Assembly (NCBI GenBank): GCA_027919835.1
Contig: JANVFP010000045.1
Coordinates: forward strand, 272,254 to 336,253
Source of the DNA: Lentinula raphanica
Taxonomy: Eukaryota; Basidiomycota; Agaricomycetes; Agaricales; Omphalotaceae
Direction of reading: 5' to 3'
DNA: 64,000 nucleotides
Below are positions 11,101 through 22,155 of the stretch, piece by piece (within the stretch, counting starts at the first letter, position 1; each line of letters starts with the position of its first letter). Position numbers and translations under genes: made by a program. Below the pieces are notes generated by a model. The model saw only the letters and a list, made by a program, of their open reading frames with translations. It had not been told where the DNA came from and ran no database searches.

Positions 11101-12252
11101 TTAGCCAAATCGTTCCCTTGCGAGCTTCTGGAACATGGCCATAGTCGCGTCTTCCTTCTCCTTAAACGCGGAAGCCCGTTCTCGCATGGAGTTGACTTTC
11201 TCGTCAGCCTTTTGTTGATATCTCTGTCGAGCGGCGTCCCTTCGTGCAATCCTAGATTGATGTTAGGTGGAGATTCGACGCTTCAAAGACTAAATGCCTT
11301 GCCAAACACTCACTGTTGTTTGAAACTATCTCCACCGCCCATAAGCGTAGACTCGTCCACCTCGAGACCTTCATCGCCTTTATCCCTAAACATCCTATCA
11401 TTCTCCCTCTTCATCCTCTTTTTCTCCAACATCCCCTCACGACCGACCTCCTTCGGACCAACCATCTCCTCCACCCGTTCCTTATCCTCCTTCCGTTCTC
11501 GTTTTCGTTTCAGCTTGCGTTCCTCTTCTCTGCTCTCGGCAGCGTATTCCCGAGCGAGTTGCATATCCGAGGACGAAGGTAGGGTAGGGCCTTGCATGCG
11601 ACCGGAACCGCGATTATTTTTGGATGACGGTTCCAAATGGCCATCATCGTCATCAAGATCACGGTTGAGAGTTGCGGCACTGACAGAGGCGCGTGCTCTT
11701 TGCAGGGCTTCGTCGTCTGCGCGTGAAGATTTGGAAGCGAAGGACCATTTGTAGCCGGTTTGGGCTCGTGATGGTATGGTTGAGCTGTCTATACCGGCGT
11801 ATAGTGATTCTGAGATATATTTGCTTCAGTCGTGCGTATGAAGAACAAGAGAGCATTCTTATCACGAACTGGATAGCTTTCCTCTATTCCAATACTGGAC
11901 AAAAGAGACAATGTGCCGTCGTCACACGATATTATGAGGAATACTTGTGTGGACCCATACCTTGACAAACTTCCGGAAGTAACTGGTTTGCATATTAGCA
12001 TCCACAGACGTCAAAAGGACGATGCTCACCTCCTCGCTTTCTCACCAGAGAGTTCGTCAAAATACTGTGGTCACTTCATCAGTGTTGTATCTTCCTAATA
12101 CAGCTCATTCGCACCTTTCCTTTCTCCTCCTTGAGCCACACCCTGAATTCATCACTCTTCTGGAAATAATCAGCTTCGGTGATTGGTTTGGCACTGTGAG
12201 GGAGGCGTATTTCGTCTTCTGAGCGCTCTCGCGACTGGGATCTAGAACGCAT
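11101..12252 (-). CDS. SCI1-like (style cell-cycle inhibitor 1 family) nuclear protein
   Basis: This multi-exon gene starts MRSRSQSRERSEDE at 12252. Exon 1 encodes the family signature PITEADYFQKSDEFRVWLKE; the next exons give YFDELSGEKAR and YFRKFVK, then SLYAGIDSS. This order (DYF...FxxWL, YFDELSxxxAR, YFRKFVKxWN, LYxGI) matches the eukaryotic SCI1-like family, which in plants restrains cell proliferation; fungal members are uncharacterised. The middle and C-terminus are Lys/Glu-rich coiled coil (REEERKLKRKRERKED) and end RERASAFKEKEDATMAMF...RERFG. The SR-like N-terminus and charge suggest a nuclear, possibly RNA-related protein. A transposon lies just upstream of the start codon and may affect expression. 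Confidence 0.65.
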
Positions 12253-12295
12253 TTTATCAATGCTGGAAGTTGAAGAATGAGAGATTTAGACGTTA

Positions 12296-12350
12296 GAGCT
12301 TGTTCGGCCACGAATCCTGATCCTGATCCTGCGCTGATCCTAGAATCAAG
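12296..12350 (+). repeat. Left terminal inverted repeat
   Basis: This 55-bp repeat includes three ATCCTG-type subrepeats and pairs with 13464-13518 with one mismatch. Confidence 0.85.
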
Positions 12351-12463
12351 CGCCGTAACGTGACACTGAGTGACAGCGCGTGAATTGAGCGTGAATTGAG
12401 CGCTTATTTATCTTTTTATTCTTTTCGACTTGATTTTCTGCCCTTCTCCTCTGTCCCTTCTCA

Positions 12464-12876
12464 ATGGACAACCAGATAGGCAATTCTGAAGCAGAAAAAA
12501 AAGCTAGGCTCATTATACTGACTGTGGCTGCTATTTTACAGTATATTTTGCTTGGAGTTGCAACTTATGTAGCTCCACATTATTGCAAAAAGCCATTGCA
12601 TGATTCAGCCCTTTCTGGTCGTGCATGGCAGGATGACTGACTGGATGAACTTCTGACAGGTCATCCTGACAGAATTTTTATCAATTTAGGGATGCAAAAG
12701 CATGTTTTTCTAGCTTTGGTTGTGCACCTTCGTCTTCTTGGATATGTAGAGAGCCAGCAGTCACATATCTTCTTGGATGAGACTCTTGCAATTTTCCTCT
12801 ACACATGTGTCACTGGGAACTCAGTAGACCTTGTTGCAGAAAGATTTCAACATAGTAAATCAACAATAGCAGAGTA
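12464..12876 (+). pseudogene. Truncated Harbinger transposase N-terminus
   Basis: Starting at MDNQIGNSEAEKKARL, the reading carries KPLHDSALSGRAW, DELLTGHPDRIFINLG, KHVFLALVVHLR and LAIFLYTCVTGNSVDLVAERFQHSKSTI. This is the helix-turn-helix N-terminal region that precedes the DDE_4 catalytic domain in fungal Harbinger transposases. A stop at about 12639 breaks the frame between the first two blocks, and the sequence ends right after the STI(A/S) motif, so the whole catalytic domain is missing. Confidence 0.7.
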
Positions 12877-12879
12877 ATA

Positions 12880-13351
12880 TTTGACCTTCTATTGTTGCTG
12901 AAAGGTTTGAAGACGGGATGTTGAGAGGTAAAGTTGTCCCATTCAGCTCGATTATCATCAGTGACCCCAAATCCGTGTTCATCGTCATATGTCCATCCAG
13001 ATGCACCCGGAAATGTGCTAGTTTTAACGCCGAGAATAGCTTTATGGAGGTTCTTGATCTATTCATAGCGGGAAGAATCAGTATAATTCAATAACGATAT
13101 AGAAGGCACACACCACTCTCCAGCGGGTTCCAATCTTCGGACCTGTTTTTTCACCTCCTTTTACCACAGGCCGTGTCTTTGCAAGATATTCAGCACACTC
13201 ATTCAAAGCAGCTTTTGTCGGATTCCCTCCTTGGCCCAATTTTCCACGGTTTTCGTCCTTATAGAAGAAGTCCACAATGGCGGCAGTATCGGCGGGATCT
13301 TCCCAATTTGCATCGGTGGGTTTTGGCATTGATTTCGGGCAGAAAAAGCGC
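12880..13351 (-). pseudogene. Myb/SANT-like domain protein of the transposon
   Basis: The minus strand encodes MPKPTDANWEDPADTAAIVDFFY, GGNPTKAALNECAEYL and RWRVV, an intron, then AILGVKTSTFPGASGW, DDEHGFGVTDDNRAEWDNF and HPVFKPF. This is the Myb/SANT-like DNA-binding protein (PF12776-like) that partners Harbinger transposases. It converges on the truncated transposase. No early stop is obvious in its exons, so it may still be expressed. Confidence 0.65.
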
Positions 13352-13463
13352 GTTTGTATGAACACGCGCACGACGAAAGGAAAGAAATTCCGCGTTGTCA
13401 CTTAGTCACACAAATCACATGAGGATAACATTCGGCATTCTCGGATATTCTACTTATGGTAAT

Positions 13464-13518
13464 CTTGATTCTAGGATCAGAGCAGGATCAGGATCAGGAT
13501 TCGTGGCCGAACAAGCTC
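13464..13518 (-). repeat. Right terminal inverted repeat
   Basis: This is the inverted partner of 12296-12350, one mismatch over 55 bp, followed by the TTA target duplication. Confidence 0.85.
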
Positions 13519-13521
13519 TTA

Positions 13522-13993
13522 GTCATCAATTTTTTCAATTGATCCCACAATTAGCGAAGCTGCAAGGCCCAAGAGCTCAAGCACTGGTTCATCTCGCTTC
13601 AACCTCAGAAAGAAAGTCGAACATAAGCTATATGTAGCGAGTTGAAAGCTCTAGGATATACATAAGGCTGTATGAAAGAACTGACAATATCATGAACAGG
13701 ATTGACCGAATCAAATGGGCATGTTTCTGGCGCACGATCAATACCGATAGCCTGTTCGTTCCTGCTTCAAAATCCCCATTCTCAAGCAGAGAACCGACTA
13801 GTATGACTCAGCAGCATGAGCAGCACAACCATATTCTCCAAGCACATAGCATATGACACCGAGTGCACATAAATTTTCTCCTTCCCCTTCAAATGTATAA
13901 TCTGTTGAATGTCCGCTCCAGTAATCGCAATAGACATCGTATAAGATTGTCCTTCGAACAACCTGATCGCGTTCGTCACGTCCATTGCATGAA
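13522..13993. other. Spacer between transposon and NOP10
   Basis: This is probably the 3' region of NOP10. A minus-strand open frame at 13782-13997 overlaps the NOP10 end in another frame and shows no motif I recognise, so it is not called as a gene. Confidence 0.5.
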
Positions 13994-14327
13994 TCACATC
14001 GGTTTCGCAGGTAGTTGGGTCAACAGAACCCCATAACGTTTTTTCAAAGTGACCCGATGTCTTGAGAATTTGTCGTCAGGAGAGAAACGCGCTGGTGCAG
14101 AAAGATGATGAGTTGGTTGTGTTTCCAACGGAATTGCGAGCATAGGGATAGTGAAGGAGTAGATACTGACCAGGGTGCGCTGATTTAGTTATTTTTCCTG
14201 AATCTGTTATTTTCTGCAAATCAAGGCTTAGCGTTAGATGTTCTCTGTGTATTTCCAGAATGAAAGAACATACTTTGAGAGTGTAGATCCTGTTTCCAGA
14301 GTCGTCGAGGGTGTACATTAAATGCAT
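13994..14327 (-). CDS. NOP10: H/ACA ribonucleoprotein complex subunit NOP10
   Basis: This three-exon gene encodes about 64 residues, the usual NOP10 size. Exon 1 (14327-14274) gives [18 protein letters not shown]. Exon 2 (14213-14171) gives [14 protein letters not shown], and exon 3 gives [21 protein letters not shown] and ends [13 protein letters not shown]10 binds the pseudouridine synthase of H/ACA snoRNPs and acts in the nucleolus in rRNA pseudouridylation and processing. It is divergent from the thioredoxin gene, with 186 bp between the start codons. Confidence 0.95.
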
Positions 14328-14513
14328 GATGGATGGTCAACTTCAAGTTGCGCGGTACGAATTTTTTTGTGATAGGCAGGAGATTAAGGTTAGGGTTTTC
14401 TCCGTGCCGCCCTGTGCTGCCCTGTGCCGCCTGTCAAAGCTGGAAATATCGTCATCCCGAGCTTATCAGATTCAACACTTCTCTTTCTCTTTCCACGTTC
14501 TGCGAATTTCAAC

Positions 14514-15030
14514 ATGGTCAAACCTATCGAATCTCAACAGGAATTCATGGAAATCGTGCGTGTAACATCTGCTACATACTGTATCTTACATCGCTAACTC
14601 ATGAGTCTCCCAAAAGATCAACGGCGATGAGCCTGTAGTCATCGACTTTTGGGCGACGTGGTGTGGTCCTTGCAAGCAGATATCACCCATTTTCGAGAAA
14701 CTTTCTGCTAAACCCGAGTTTTCTCGCGTGAAGTTCTACAAAGTCGACACTGATGCGCAAGAGGCTATCGCGCAAGAAGTCGGTATCACCGCGGTACGTA
14801 CTCGCATTCATCTCGAATTCCTGAGACGATCACTAACTCCGAGCCTTTCCTGTCCTACTCAGATGCCGACCTTCATGCTCTTCTATAAAGGTGACAAGGT
14901 TGATGAAATGAAAGGCGCTCTTCCGAATGTTCTCCAGGTAAGGGTTTTAGTACAGTTCCCAATGAATCAGACTGTAATTTCGTTTTCATCGTAGACGTTC
15001 GTGCAGAAGGCTGCCGGAATGGCCGCATAG
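14514..15030 (+). CDS. Thioredoxin
   Basis: Four exons encode about 104 residues. Exon 1 is MVKPIESQQEFMEI (14514-14555). Exon 2 (14617-14793) holds PVVIDFWATWCGPCKQ, with the redox-active WCGPC. Exon 3 (14863-14937) starts with the cis-Pro motif MPTF, and exon 4 (14995-15030) ends VQKAAGMAA. This is a cytosolic protein disulfide reductase with no targeting peptide, working with thioredoxin reductase. It likely shares a short promoter region with NOP10 on the other strand. Confidence 0.95.
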
Positions 15031-15219
15031 AAGAGCTTCGATGAACACGAAATAAACACAAGAATCCGAATGTTATATGTACACAATTGTTTCAATCATT
15101 GTTCAAACTGTAGAATGAATTGACGTTGATGGAGCCACCCATCGAACCTATCGAACAAAGGTAGCCCCGCCGAGCCAGTGAGCCTCGATACTCTAGCTCA
15201 TGACGCTAAGCAGGGAGAG

Positions 15220-16000
15220 TTACGGTCTTCGTTCTTTCTTTCTGCCTCCGGCATCTCGTCCTCTAGACTTTCTCTTCTGACCTTTCGCCTCCGCCTCCTT
15301 TCTATACCCACAAAAGTCAGCCAGATTCCCCCAGCTAATCCCGGCCGAAGTAGCAGCAAGGTGAGCAAGCGGATTAGTCTGTTCGTAGGTAGCCGATATA
15401 TAAATCTGTCCAATCTCTGCAATTGTCTTCGTAATCACGTTCTTGTTCTTCGAACAAACCACCCGGTTCTCCTTTGACTTTTCGTCTTCGTCGGATTTCG
15501 CAGCGATACGTTCCAACTCAGTTTGTAACTGATTGAGTTTGCGCGAGATTTCGTTGAGTCGGACCTGTATACCCCAACAAACGTTAGACGATCGCCTTCG
15601 AAGAAAGAGAAAGAGAGGGAAGCAAGACAGAGAAAGAAAGATGGACTGACCACTCTACGATCATGGGCGTACTCATCAGCCCGAGCAGCCTTGGTGAAAA
15701 GCAAGTCATCAGTTTGAAGAGTGCTATGATAGGCCTCACGCAACTTACTTCTGCACCCTCGATATTGATAGTTCCTGACCTTGTCGGGGGAGGTAATTGA
15801 ATAGGCTCGTCCATACGAGCTTCGAGGATCATCGTATCAAAAGGTTCGTCCCCGCGTCTGACATGGTTATGGACAGAAAGCGGAGCAGCTCTAGCTCCAA
15901 TGAACTTGGGAGTCGGAGCAGCAAGGATCTCTGGCCATGAAGAGATGGTGGACGAGAGAAGGGTGAGAATCATGATGAGTAGAGGACGAGCACTAGGCAT
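15220..16000 (-). CDS. Secreted or membrane-anchored hypothetical protein
   Basis: The three-exon model is 15749-16000, 15651-15689 and 15220-15564, all phase 0, giving about 211 residues. The N-terminus MPSARPLLIMILTLLSSTIS is a likely signal peptide. A conserved-looking region with VRRGDEPFDTMILEAR follows, then a helical stretch (VRLNEISRKLNQLQTELERI) likely to form a coiled coil, and a basic end (KRKSRGRDAGGRKKERRP). I do not recognise a family. The basic tail is odd for a secreted protein, so a type II anchor is also possible. Confidence 0.5.
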
Positions 16001-17471
16001 CGCTCTGTTGAACTGGGATACAGGATGTCGGGAGTCGGGATGTGTTGGAGTAGGTTGGAGTTAGACGTTCGTTAGAACTTCAAGTTGTGGAATTCACCAA
16101 AGCTTCCAATGGAAAATTGACTTACGATATCGCCTGCGTTTGTGAATAGGTTGCAATTGTTGAAAAGAGACCAGCTCCGAGTGAAGAAAGAGAGAATAAA
16201 TATTTTGGCTTGAAGGCCTGAAGTAGGGTCTTCATATATGTGTTTGGTTTCGGATTCATATGTGGCTACGATCTAAGCTAGATCAGTGCAAAAATCCGTT
16301 GACCCGTTACGCGTTACGCGTTTCAGGAGCTATTGGCTGTACTAGCCTGCTGTGGCCTGTTGTTGCCATTGGCCAATGTTGAATCGGACTGTTTGAGACT
16401 ATCCAGGACCGCCCCCGACGGTCCACATAGTTACTAAAAGTTAAATTTTGATCACCTCGCTTGTATCCACAGAGTTCCGAGTTTGGTGCAGGGCTAGTAC
16501 ATACTACTATGTACATAGTCTGTTCAATGAGACGCAAGCATGACTGAAAATACATGAGGGGCTCACCTGTTGTACACTTCTCCGTCATGCAGTGTCCACT
16601 GTCCGTGTTCGTGAAGGTCAGGACCCGGGAAATACATAGTAACCTTGAGGGAAGTTGAAGAAGGCAGGAAGAGGAATGTCGGATCGGAACAGCCTCTTCT
16701 GTCAAACACGCAAGAACATTGATGATGACTAGGACTATCCGATCAGTGATTGAAGGCGACGGAATGCTTCCTCTAGGCTCTCAGTGGAGTCCCTTGGAGC
16801 AGCTTGGAGCTTATCAATTGACTGTACTCAAAATCGCGTTGAGTTGGAGTGAGATATACGGAAATGGCACCGGAGGGCCCTGGTGCATTCGACTCGTATA
16901 GTGTATCAGGTCGAATTGTTGTCTGTTCTTGGGTGAGTCACAGGAGCAGACTGGGTCTGGGCGAAGGCTCATGAGCTCTCTATCTCCTGAACACAACTTA
17001 GTAAGACTGGACAAAATGTCACGGTATGTAGCATATAGCTTACCTGTATATTGTGATCCTTGATGAGAATATCACCTTGATTCGAAGAATGACCTGAAAA
17101 CAAAAGAGTCAGATATTCTCGCGTTCAGCGTCACAACGTCAACCCTTCGGGCGCGCAAGAGGCTATGACCCAAGAAGAGGAACGCTCTGGAGGAACTACA
17201 GTAGTTGGCTCGTGATCACCTTGATACATTGAACGAAGAGAGCCACTGATTCAGAATGGCTCCCCTCATAGACACGCAGCTTGATGCATTTGCGTTGAAT
17301 TCCAGGCGATTCTGAAATTCACAATGTAAAATGATACAATGCAATGGATTGCTGAAAATGTAGACTAGATCCACATTTCTGTCGACCCGACGTACTACAC
17401 GCTATCAAGACTAAAGTCTGTTCTTATCCTACCTTCCTTCGGTTCTTCTTGTGGCTTCGCAAGCAGTAATT
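16001..17471. other. Long intergenic region
   Basis: No gene is supported over 1.47 kb. Open frames at 16307-16705 (minus) and 16719-16901 (plus) lack motifs and splice context. A GTTACGCGTTACGCG direct repeat lies near 16305. It could hold promoters or non-coding transcripts, but nothing in the sequence shows this. Confidence 0.45.
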
Positions 17472-18833
17472 CTAAGCATACGCTTTGACATCTTCCTCCG
17501 TAGGACCAGCAGGGTCGTCCGAAGCCGCGAGATTGCACTGGTGGAACGCACGGACCTGCTCCTTTGTGAATGCGCCCACGACAGTGTGTAACACACCACG
17601 GTTGTGGAAAAGGACAAGATCATCTTCGCGCCAGTCGTGCGGGTACACAAGCTATGTGCATCGATGAGACAAAGATCAACACTCAGATAGAGCAAAGAGC
17701 AGGACGACGTACCTTGGGAGCAATGGCGGGTCGTTGCATTTTATACAACAAATCTCGAACTTCTTTCAAATCGGTGATATGGGCGCCATCAGGATACAAC
17801 GCGCCTTCCTTGCTTGCCCCCGCAGGTAGTGGGTCCACGATAAGCTCCGCAGCACCACAAGGGTGAACCTGGAAATGTAGATTCCCCGTCACAGGATTCT
17901 TCCAAACCACCGGAAGCGTCTTGCGACGAGCCTCCTCCCAAGGGGGCAGCTCGCTCAGCGGAAGCTCTAAACCCTCGTTCTCTATTCCTAGCCCAGTAGG
18001 CAAAGCATGGGCGGGAGCCATCCACACATACGGATGAGGTGCGTATCGAACTTTGCTTCGGACGGCGAGACTCTTGAGTTCCTTGGGTAGAATATCGAAC
18101 ATCGTCTTCCCGCTCACGAAAGCCGTGGTTCCCAAAGGCACCTCGAGTTCATCGCCCGTTCCATCGTCGTAGCGACAGATCTGGTGATCACCTTTGGGAA
18201 CGTGAATACCGTAGAGAGTGGTGACCTTTGGAGGAGACAGGTCGTATAACGCAGCGTCGATATGCCATCGATAGAACCGGGTGATTCCCTTGGCTTCGTC
18301 TTCGGGAGTCACTCGAGTCTTGTGGAAGGTAGTGTGCGAGGGATGCTTGAGCATGGCTTCGGCAAGCCCTTCGTGGTTGTACACAGTTCCGTTACCGATA
18401 AGCTGAACTTGTGGGACACGAGGGATTGTCTTGAGATCAGGATGGAGAATGGATTTCTTCGTGCTCTCTGTCTTGTTGTTGCCGTGTCCGTAGCTTTCTG
18501 ACTCTGGATCAAAAGCCTATGTCAAGGGAAGCGATAAGCATATCTCACCAGCCCGTATCGATCACGATAGCGCACCTTGGTTAGAGCATACTGTTGTTCG
18601 GGCGTGAGCTTCACATTGCGAAACAATAGGGCGTCGTGCTGCAATGGCAGTCAGAACAACGTACAAGGATAGAAATAACACACACATACCTTGTACAGCG
18701 CATCTCGAATTTGCTCAAACAACTCTGGGCTCAACGATCCAGGATCCACACCCCTAACTTCCCTTCCAAAATCAGTGAACTTGGAAGCGTCTGCTGTTGG
18801 TGGAAGAGGTAGAGGAACAAGTTCGATGGTCAT
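17472..18833 (-). CDS. xanA: Alpha-ketoglutarate-dependent xanthine dioxygenase (TauD/TfdA family)
   Basis: Four exons (18690-18833, 18576-18638, 17713-18516, 17472-17651) encode about 357 residues, the usual size. The protein starts MTIELVPLPLP, has HDALLFRNV, then WHIDAALYD with the first iron ligands (His, Asp) and VTTLYGIHVP. The last ligand His lies in FHNRGVLHTV, followed by CNLAASDDPAGP. This pattern fits fungal XanA, which hydroxylates xanthine to uric acid using Fe(II) and 2-oxoglutarate in purine nitrogen use. General TauD dioxygenases are the alternative, but the WHIDAALYD and CNLAAS segments favour XanA. No targeting signal is seen. Confidence 0.8.
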
Positions 18834-19130
18834 TGTATTTGGAGATGGTGCAGTGGTGGTGATGGTGGAGAAGAGGAAGAAGAGAGCTCCTAATGGTTAT
18901 CATGGTCATTTATGTATGAAGGTATCGAACATCGGAGCTTGGATGATGACAAGTGCAAGATCAAAAGCACATGGGCGACCCAAATTCAACTCATTCATTC
19001 AAAGCATAGATAGGCATTTAATTTTTATGGTCTCGTCTTGCCTGGTACTCTCGAGTCTCGGATATGTACAGAACAGTCTCACAGATAAATAAAACAGCCG
19101 TCCAACACGTAAACCAATGTCCTACAACGA

Positions 19131-22100
19131 CTACACATCCAGCTCGGGAAGATGAACAGCCCCCAGCCACGCCAGAACAACCTCAACTCGTGGGCCATGC
19201 AATGGAATGTTAAGCGGCATCGGAACCTCTGGAACGCCTTTCCCATTTCCTTTCAGCCCAGCTCTCTTCTTCCGTTTCTCAGCCGCAGCAGCTTCCGCGC
19301 GTTCCCGCTGCCTATTGATCACAGGAGAAAGAAGGATCCGGATACTGTCAAGAGCATCAACCGCGTCGCGTCTTGGAGAGATGGTCGAATTAACTGGAAC
19401 TGACGAGGGAAGAGCGTCAGACGATGCTGAACTAGCTGCTGCTCCATTACCATTAAACCCAGTTGTGCTACGGCCAGGTTCAGAGGAAGAGGAAGAGGAA
19501 GAAGAAGATCCGGCTTCGCCAACATCCGCCATTGAAGACTCGGATGGTGCAGTACAAAGCACATCATCATAAAGTTCTGTGTTCGTAGTCGTAGGGCTTG
19601 AACAACCCGAAGTCGATGCAGGACTACAAGTCGATGCAGCCCGGCTGACTGGGACGGACGACGTCATTCCGTTTCTAGCTCGTACGGGAACCAGTGCGAA
19701 CTCGTCCTCAAACTGACCCTTCTTCCAACCGCTTGCCAAACGCTCCAGGACTTCAACGAACTCGGCTTGGGCCATGGACCTAGGAGGGAGGAACACCGGA
19801 TATCCCTCGAGTCCGTCCACAAGGGCGGCTGTCCTGATGAAAGTCGGGAGTATCTGAGCAAAGTCTCCTAGCATAAGCAGCGCGAGCAGAATCGTGTAAT
19901 GGGACTCGACAAGGAGTGGATGATATGTCGTGAACATTGTCGCAGGAGGGAGCATGTGATCCGTATAGGAATTAGCAGACCCAGAAAATGTATTGTAGTT
20001 CCCCGGCCGAGTAGACTCTGCTAACAAGAACGCATAATCCGTCTGTTCCTTCAAATCCACCCTCCCACTGGCTCCTTTCCCTTTTTCACGACTAGGATCA
20101 GCTTCCAGAGTATCGAAATGAGCTAAGAAGCGTTCGTGGTCCCGGATGCCTTTCTTGATACAGGACGTGATCCGCTCACGAAACGCTTGGTCTGCCAGAA
20201 TCTTGCGGTAAGCTTTAAGCTTGGGTCCGTCAGAAGATCCTAGTGGACCTGCAGGGTTCCCAATCTCGACTCCGCCATATAAGCTCTCTTGCAGGCAGCT
20301 CAGGCGAAGCTCGGAGGGATCGAAAACATGGTGATTAGACGGCACCTTATTGTGTGAATAGTCGCTTTTCGGTTTGGGGACACCGTCCTTGCGTTTTCCG
20401 TTCCCATCGAGACCTTCGAGATCCAACACTGCAAGCTCAATGGTGCGGACTGCTTGTTGAATATATGCGGAGCCTCGTAGGAACAGCAGTTGTGGTTCGA
20501 GGGGATCTGGGGCATCTGGTAGTGCAGAAGGGTGAAGTGGTAATGGAAGACTGCGAGCATCACCACTCCCATTGCCCCCTTCGCCGCTTGCTTCATCTGC
20601 ATCGCCATCCGTTGCGCTAGTTCCATTAGGGGGTGCCTGTCCATTCGTGCGCTTCCCTCCCCCACCACCACTTCTACTCTTTTTCTTTTTACCACTGGCA
20701 CCAGCTCCTCGACTACCCTGTCCTCGCGCGCTACTCTTCCCGCCTGTACTACCGTGGTCCATATGATCGTGACTCATACTTCTTGCTTTCCGAGCAGCCC
20801 GTGCCTCCTTCAATGCATGCGTGAAATCTTTAATAGCCTGAGCGTATTCGTCTCGGAAACAGTGAACGACGCCTCTGGTTCGATAGAATTCGAGTCGATA
20901 GGGTTGAACAGCGATTAGTTCGTCTAACAGTTGTGTCGTCGTAGACCCGGCCAATTGCCTACTAGAGTGTTTCAGAGAAGAGGAGTATATGCTCATGATG
21001 ATACCACCAACCGAGATGGGATCTTTTCGTGGAAAAACTGAACATATTTTGCGTCTACATCGTTGGGATCTACCTCGAACGATGAGCGCATGTACTTTGA
21101 CAGATAGATGATCAAAAGGTACGAACCAACTTTCAACACTTTTTCTGCGATATCATCAAAGATGCTACCACCCTGCATGACCATCACACTGGACGCGATC
21201 TCGTCCGCTTTATACGCTTGTGCCAGCTTCTGCACCGCCAACGCTCTCAATCTATGAATCCTCATCGCACTCATTGCAACATTCCTCCCACCATTTCCAC
21301 CTAACGGGTTGATTCCAAGTGTCTGTGCGGCAGCCCAGGTACTGCCGTTCAATGCATATCCATTCATCCCTCCATGCATACCTGGGGATGATAATTCCGC
21401 AGAAGAGAGTCCAGAGGAAGCACGTACGGAGAGTTCCGCGGCTTCGTCGATCAGTCGTCGAATAGTCGTTACATTTCTTAGTACGCCTGGGTCTATCGGA
21501 GGCGGAGGAGCTGTTCCGGGTTTAAGTGAAGGTAAGGGAGGTGGAGGTGCCAGCTGTGTTGTAGTAGGTATCATGCGGTGATCGTGACTAGTAAACCGGC
21601 CTCTTCCTGGCGAGTCAGGTTCAGATCTAAGGCTTTCGAAGCCTCGGTCTCGCAACCTTGGAGTAGATGTGCTACCATTGGTAATTGGAAGCCTGGTAGT
21701 ACCGGATATTTGAGGGGCTGGTTCTGGGACTGTGAGAGTTGCTGGGTCGAGATTAATCACGAAGAGGGATTCGAGCAGCTCGAGGGGTAGTTGAAGCCAA
21801 GGCCCCTAGTCTAGCATCAAAGATTGAACAGAAATAGTAGAAAGATAGGCAGACGAACATGATATGAGCTGATATACTTCCAATGCTTATTCCTACTGAT
21901 GCAAAGCACAGATGGACGAGTTTCTGCTTCTGCTGCTTCAGCTGCCTTCTTGGCCGCTGCCTCCTTCGCTTTCGTCGCCGCAGACTTCTTCGACTTTTTC
22001 TTCTTCTTCTTCTTCTGAGCAATGGATTCCGCGTTGTCCGCGTTTTCCGCGTCCGGCTCAACAACTGGTTCGTTTTCGACGATGCGGGAATTTTCGACAG

Positions 22101-22155
22101 CAGATGGTGACTCTGGATAAGCCAAGGCTTCAGCAGGAGTCTGAGTAGAAGCCAT
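19131..22155 (-). CDS. Fungal TPR-like protein of unknown function
   Basis: Three exons (21910-22155, 21012-21805, 19131-20958) encode about 955 residues. Exon 1 is Glu/Ala-rich with a poly-Lys run (KKKKKKKSKK). Exon 2 starts GPWLQLPLELLESL and has NLDPATL, PPPPIDPGV, IRRLIDEAAELSVRASSG and a conserved YVQFFHEKIPSR end. Exon 3 continues QLAGSTTTQLLDELIAVQP and a TPR-like stretch FYRTRGVVHCFRDEYAQAIKDF, then Gly/Ser/Lys-rich linkers. A later conserved block has TTYHPLLVESHYTILLALLMLGDF, and the end is VVLAWLGAVHLPELDV. The architecture matches a fungal-wide family annotated only as TPR-like; its molecular role is unknown. Low-complexity insertions make it longer than some relatives. Confidence 0.7.

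Larger units (their letters stand above)
12293..13521. mobile_element. PIF/Harbinger DNA transposon (non-autonomous, 1.22 kb)
   Basis: The element spans 12296-13518 and is bounded by 55-bp terminal inverted repeats (12296-12350 and 13464-13518, one mismatch) that start GAGCTTGTTCGGCC. It is flanked by a TTA target duplication (12293-12295 and 13519-13521), typical of PIF/Harbinger. Inside, a plus-strand transposase N-terminus and a minus-strand Myb/SANT-like gene converge. The transposase is cut before any DDE residues, so the copy cannot move by itself. It sits in the upstream region of the SCI1-like gene. Confidence 0.85.

Noticed and set aside
13782..13997. Open frame on the minus strand downstream of NOP10
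   Set aside because: It overlaps the NOP10 stop in another register and is not recognisable; more likely 3' untranslated sequence.
16307..16901. Two open frames in the long spacer at 16-17.5 kb
   Set aside because: They lack motifs, signal peptides and matching neighbours, and their length is expected by chance.
20300..20766. Frames antisense to the TPR-like gene
   Set aside because: They are shadows of its Gly/Ser/Lys low-complexity region.
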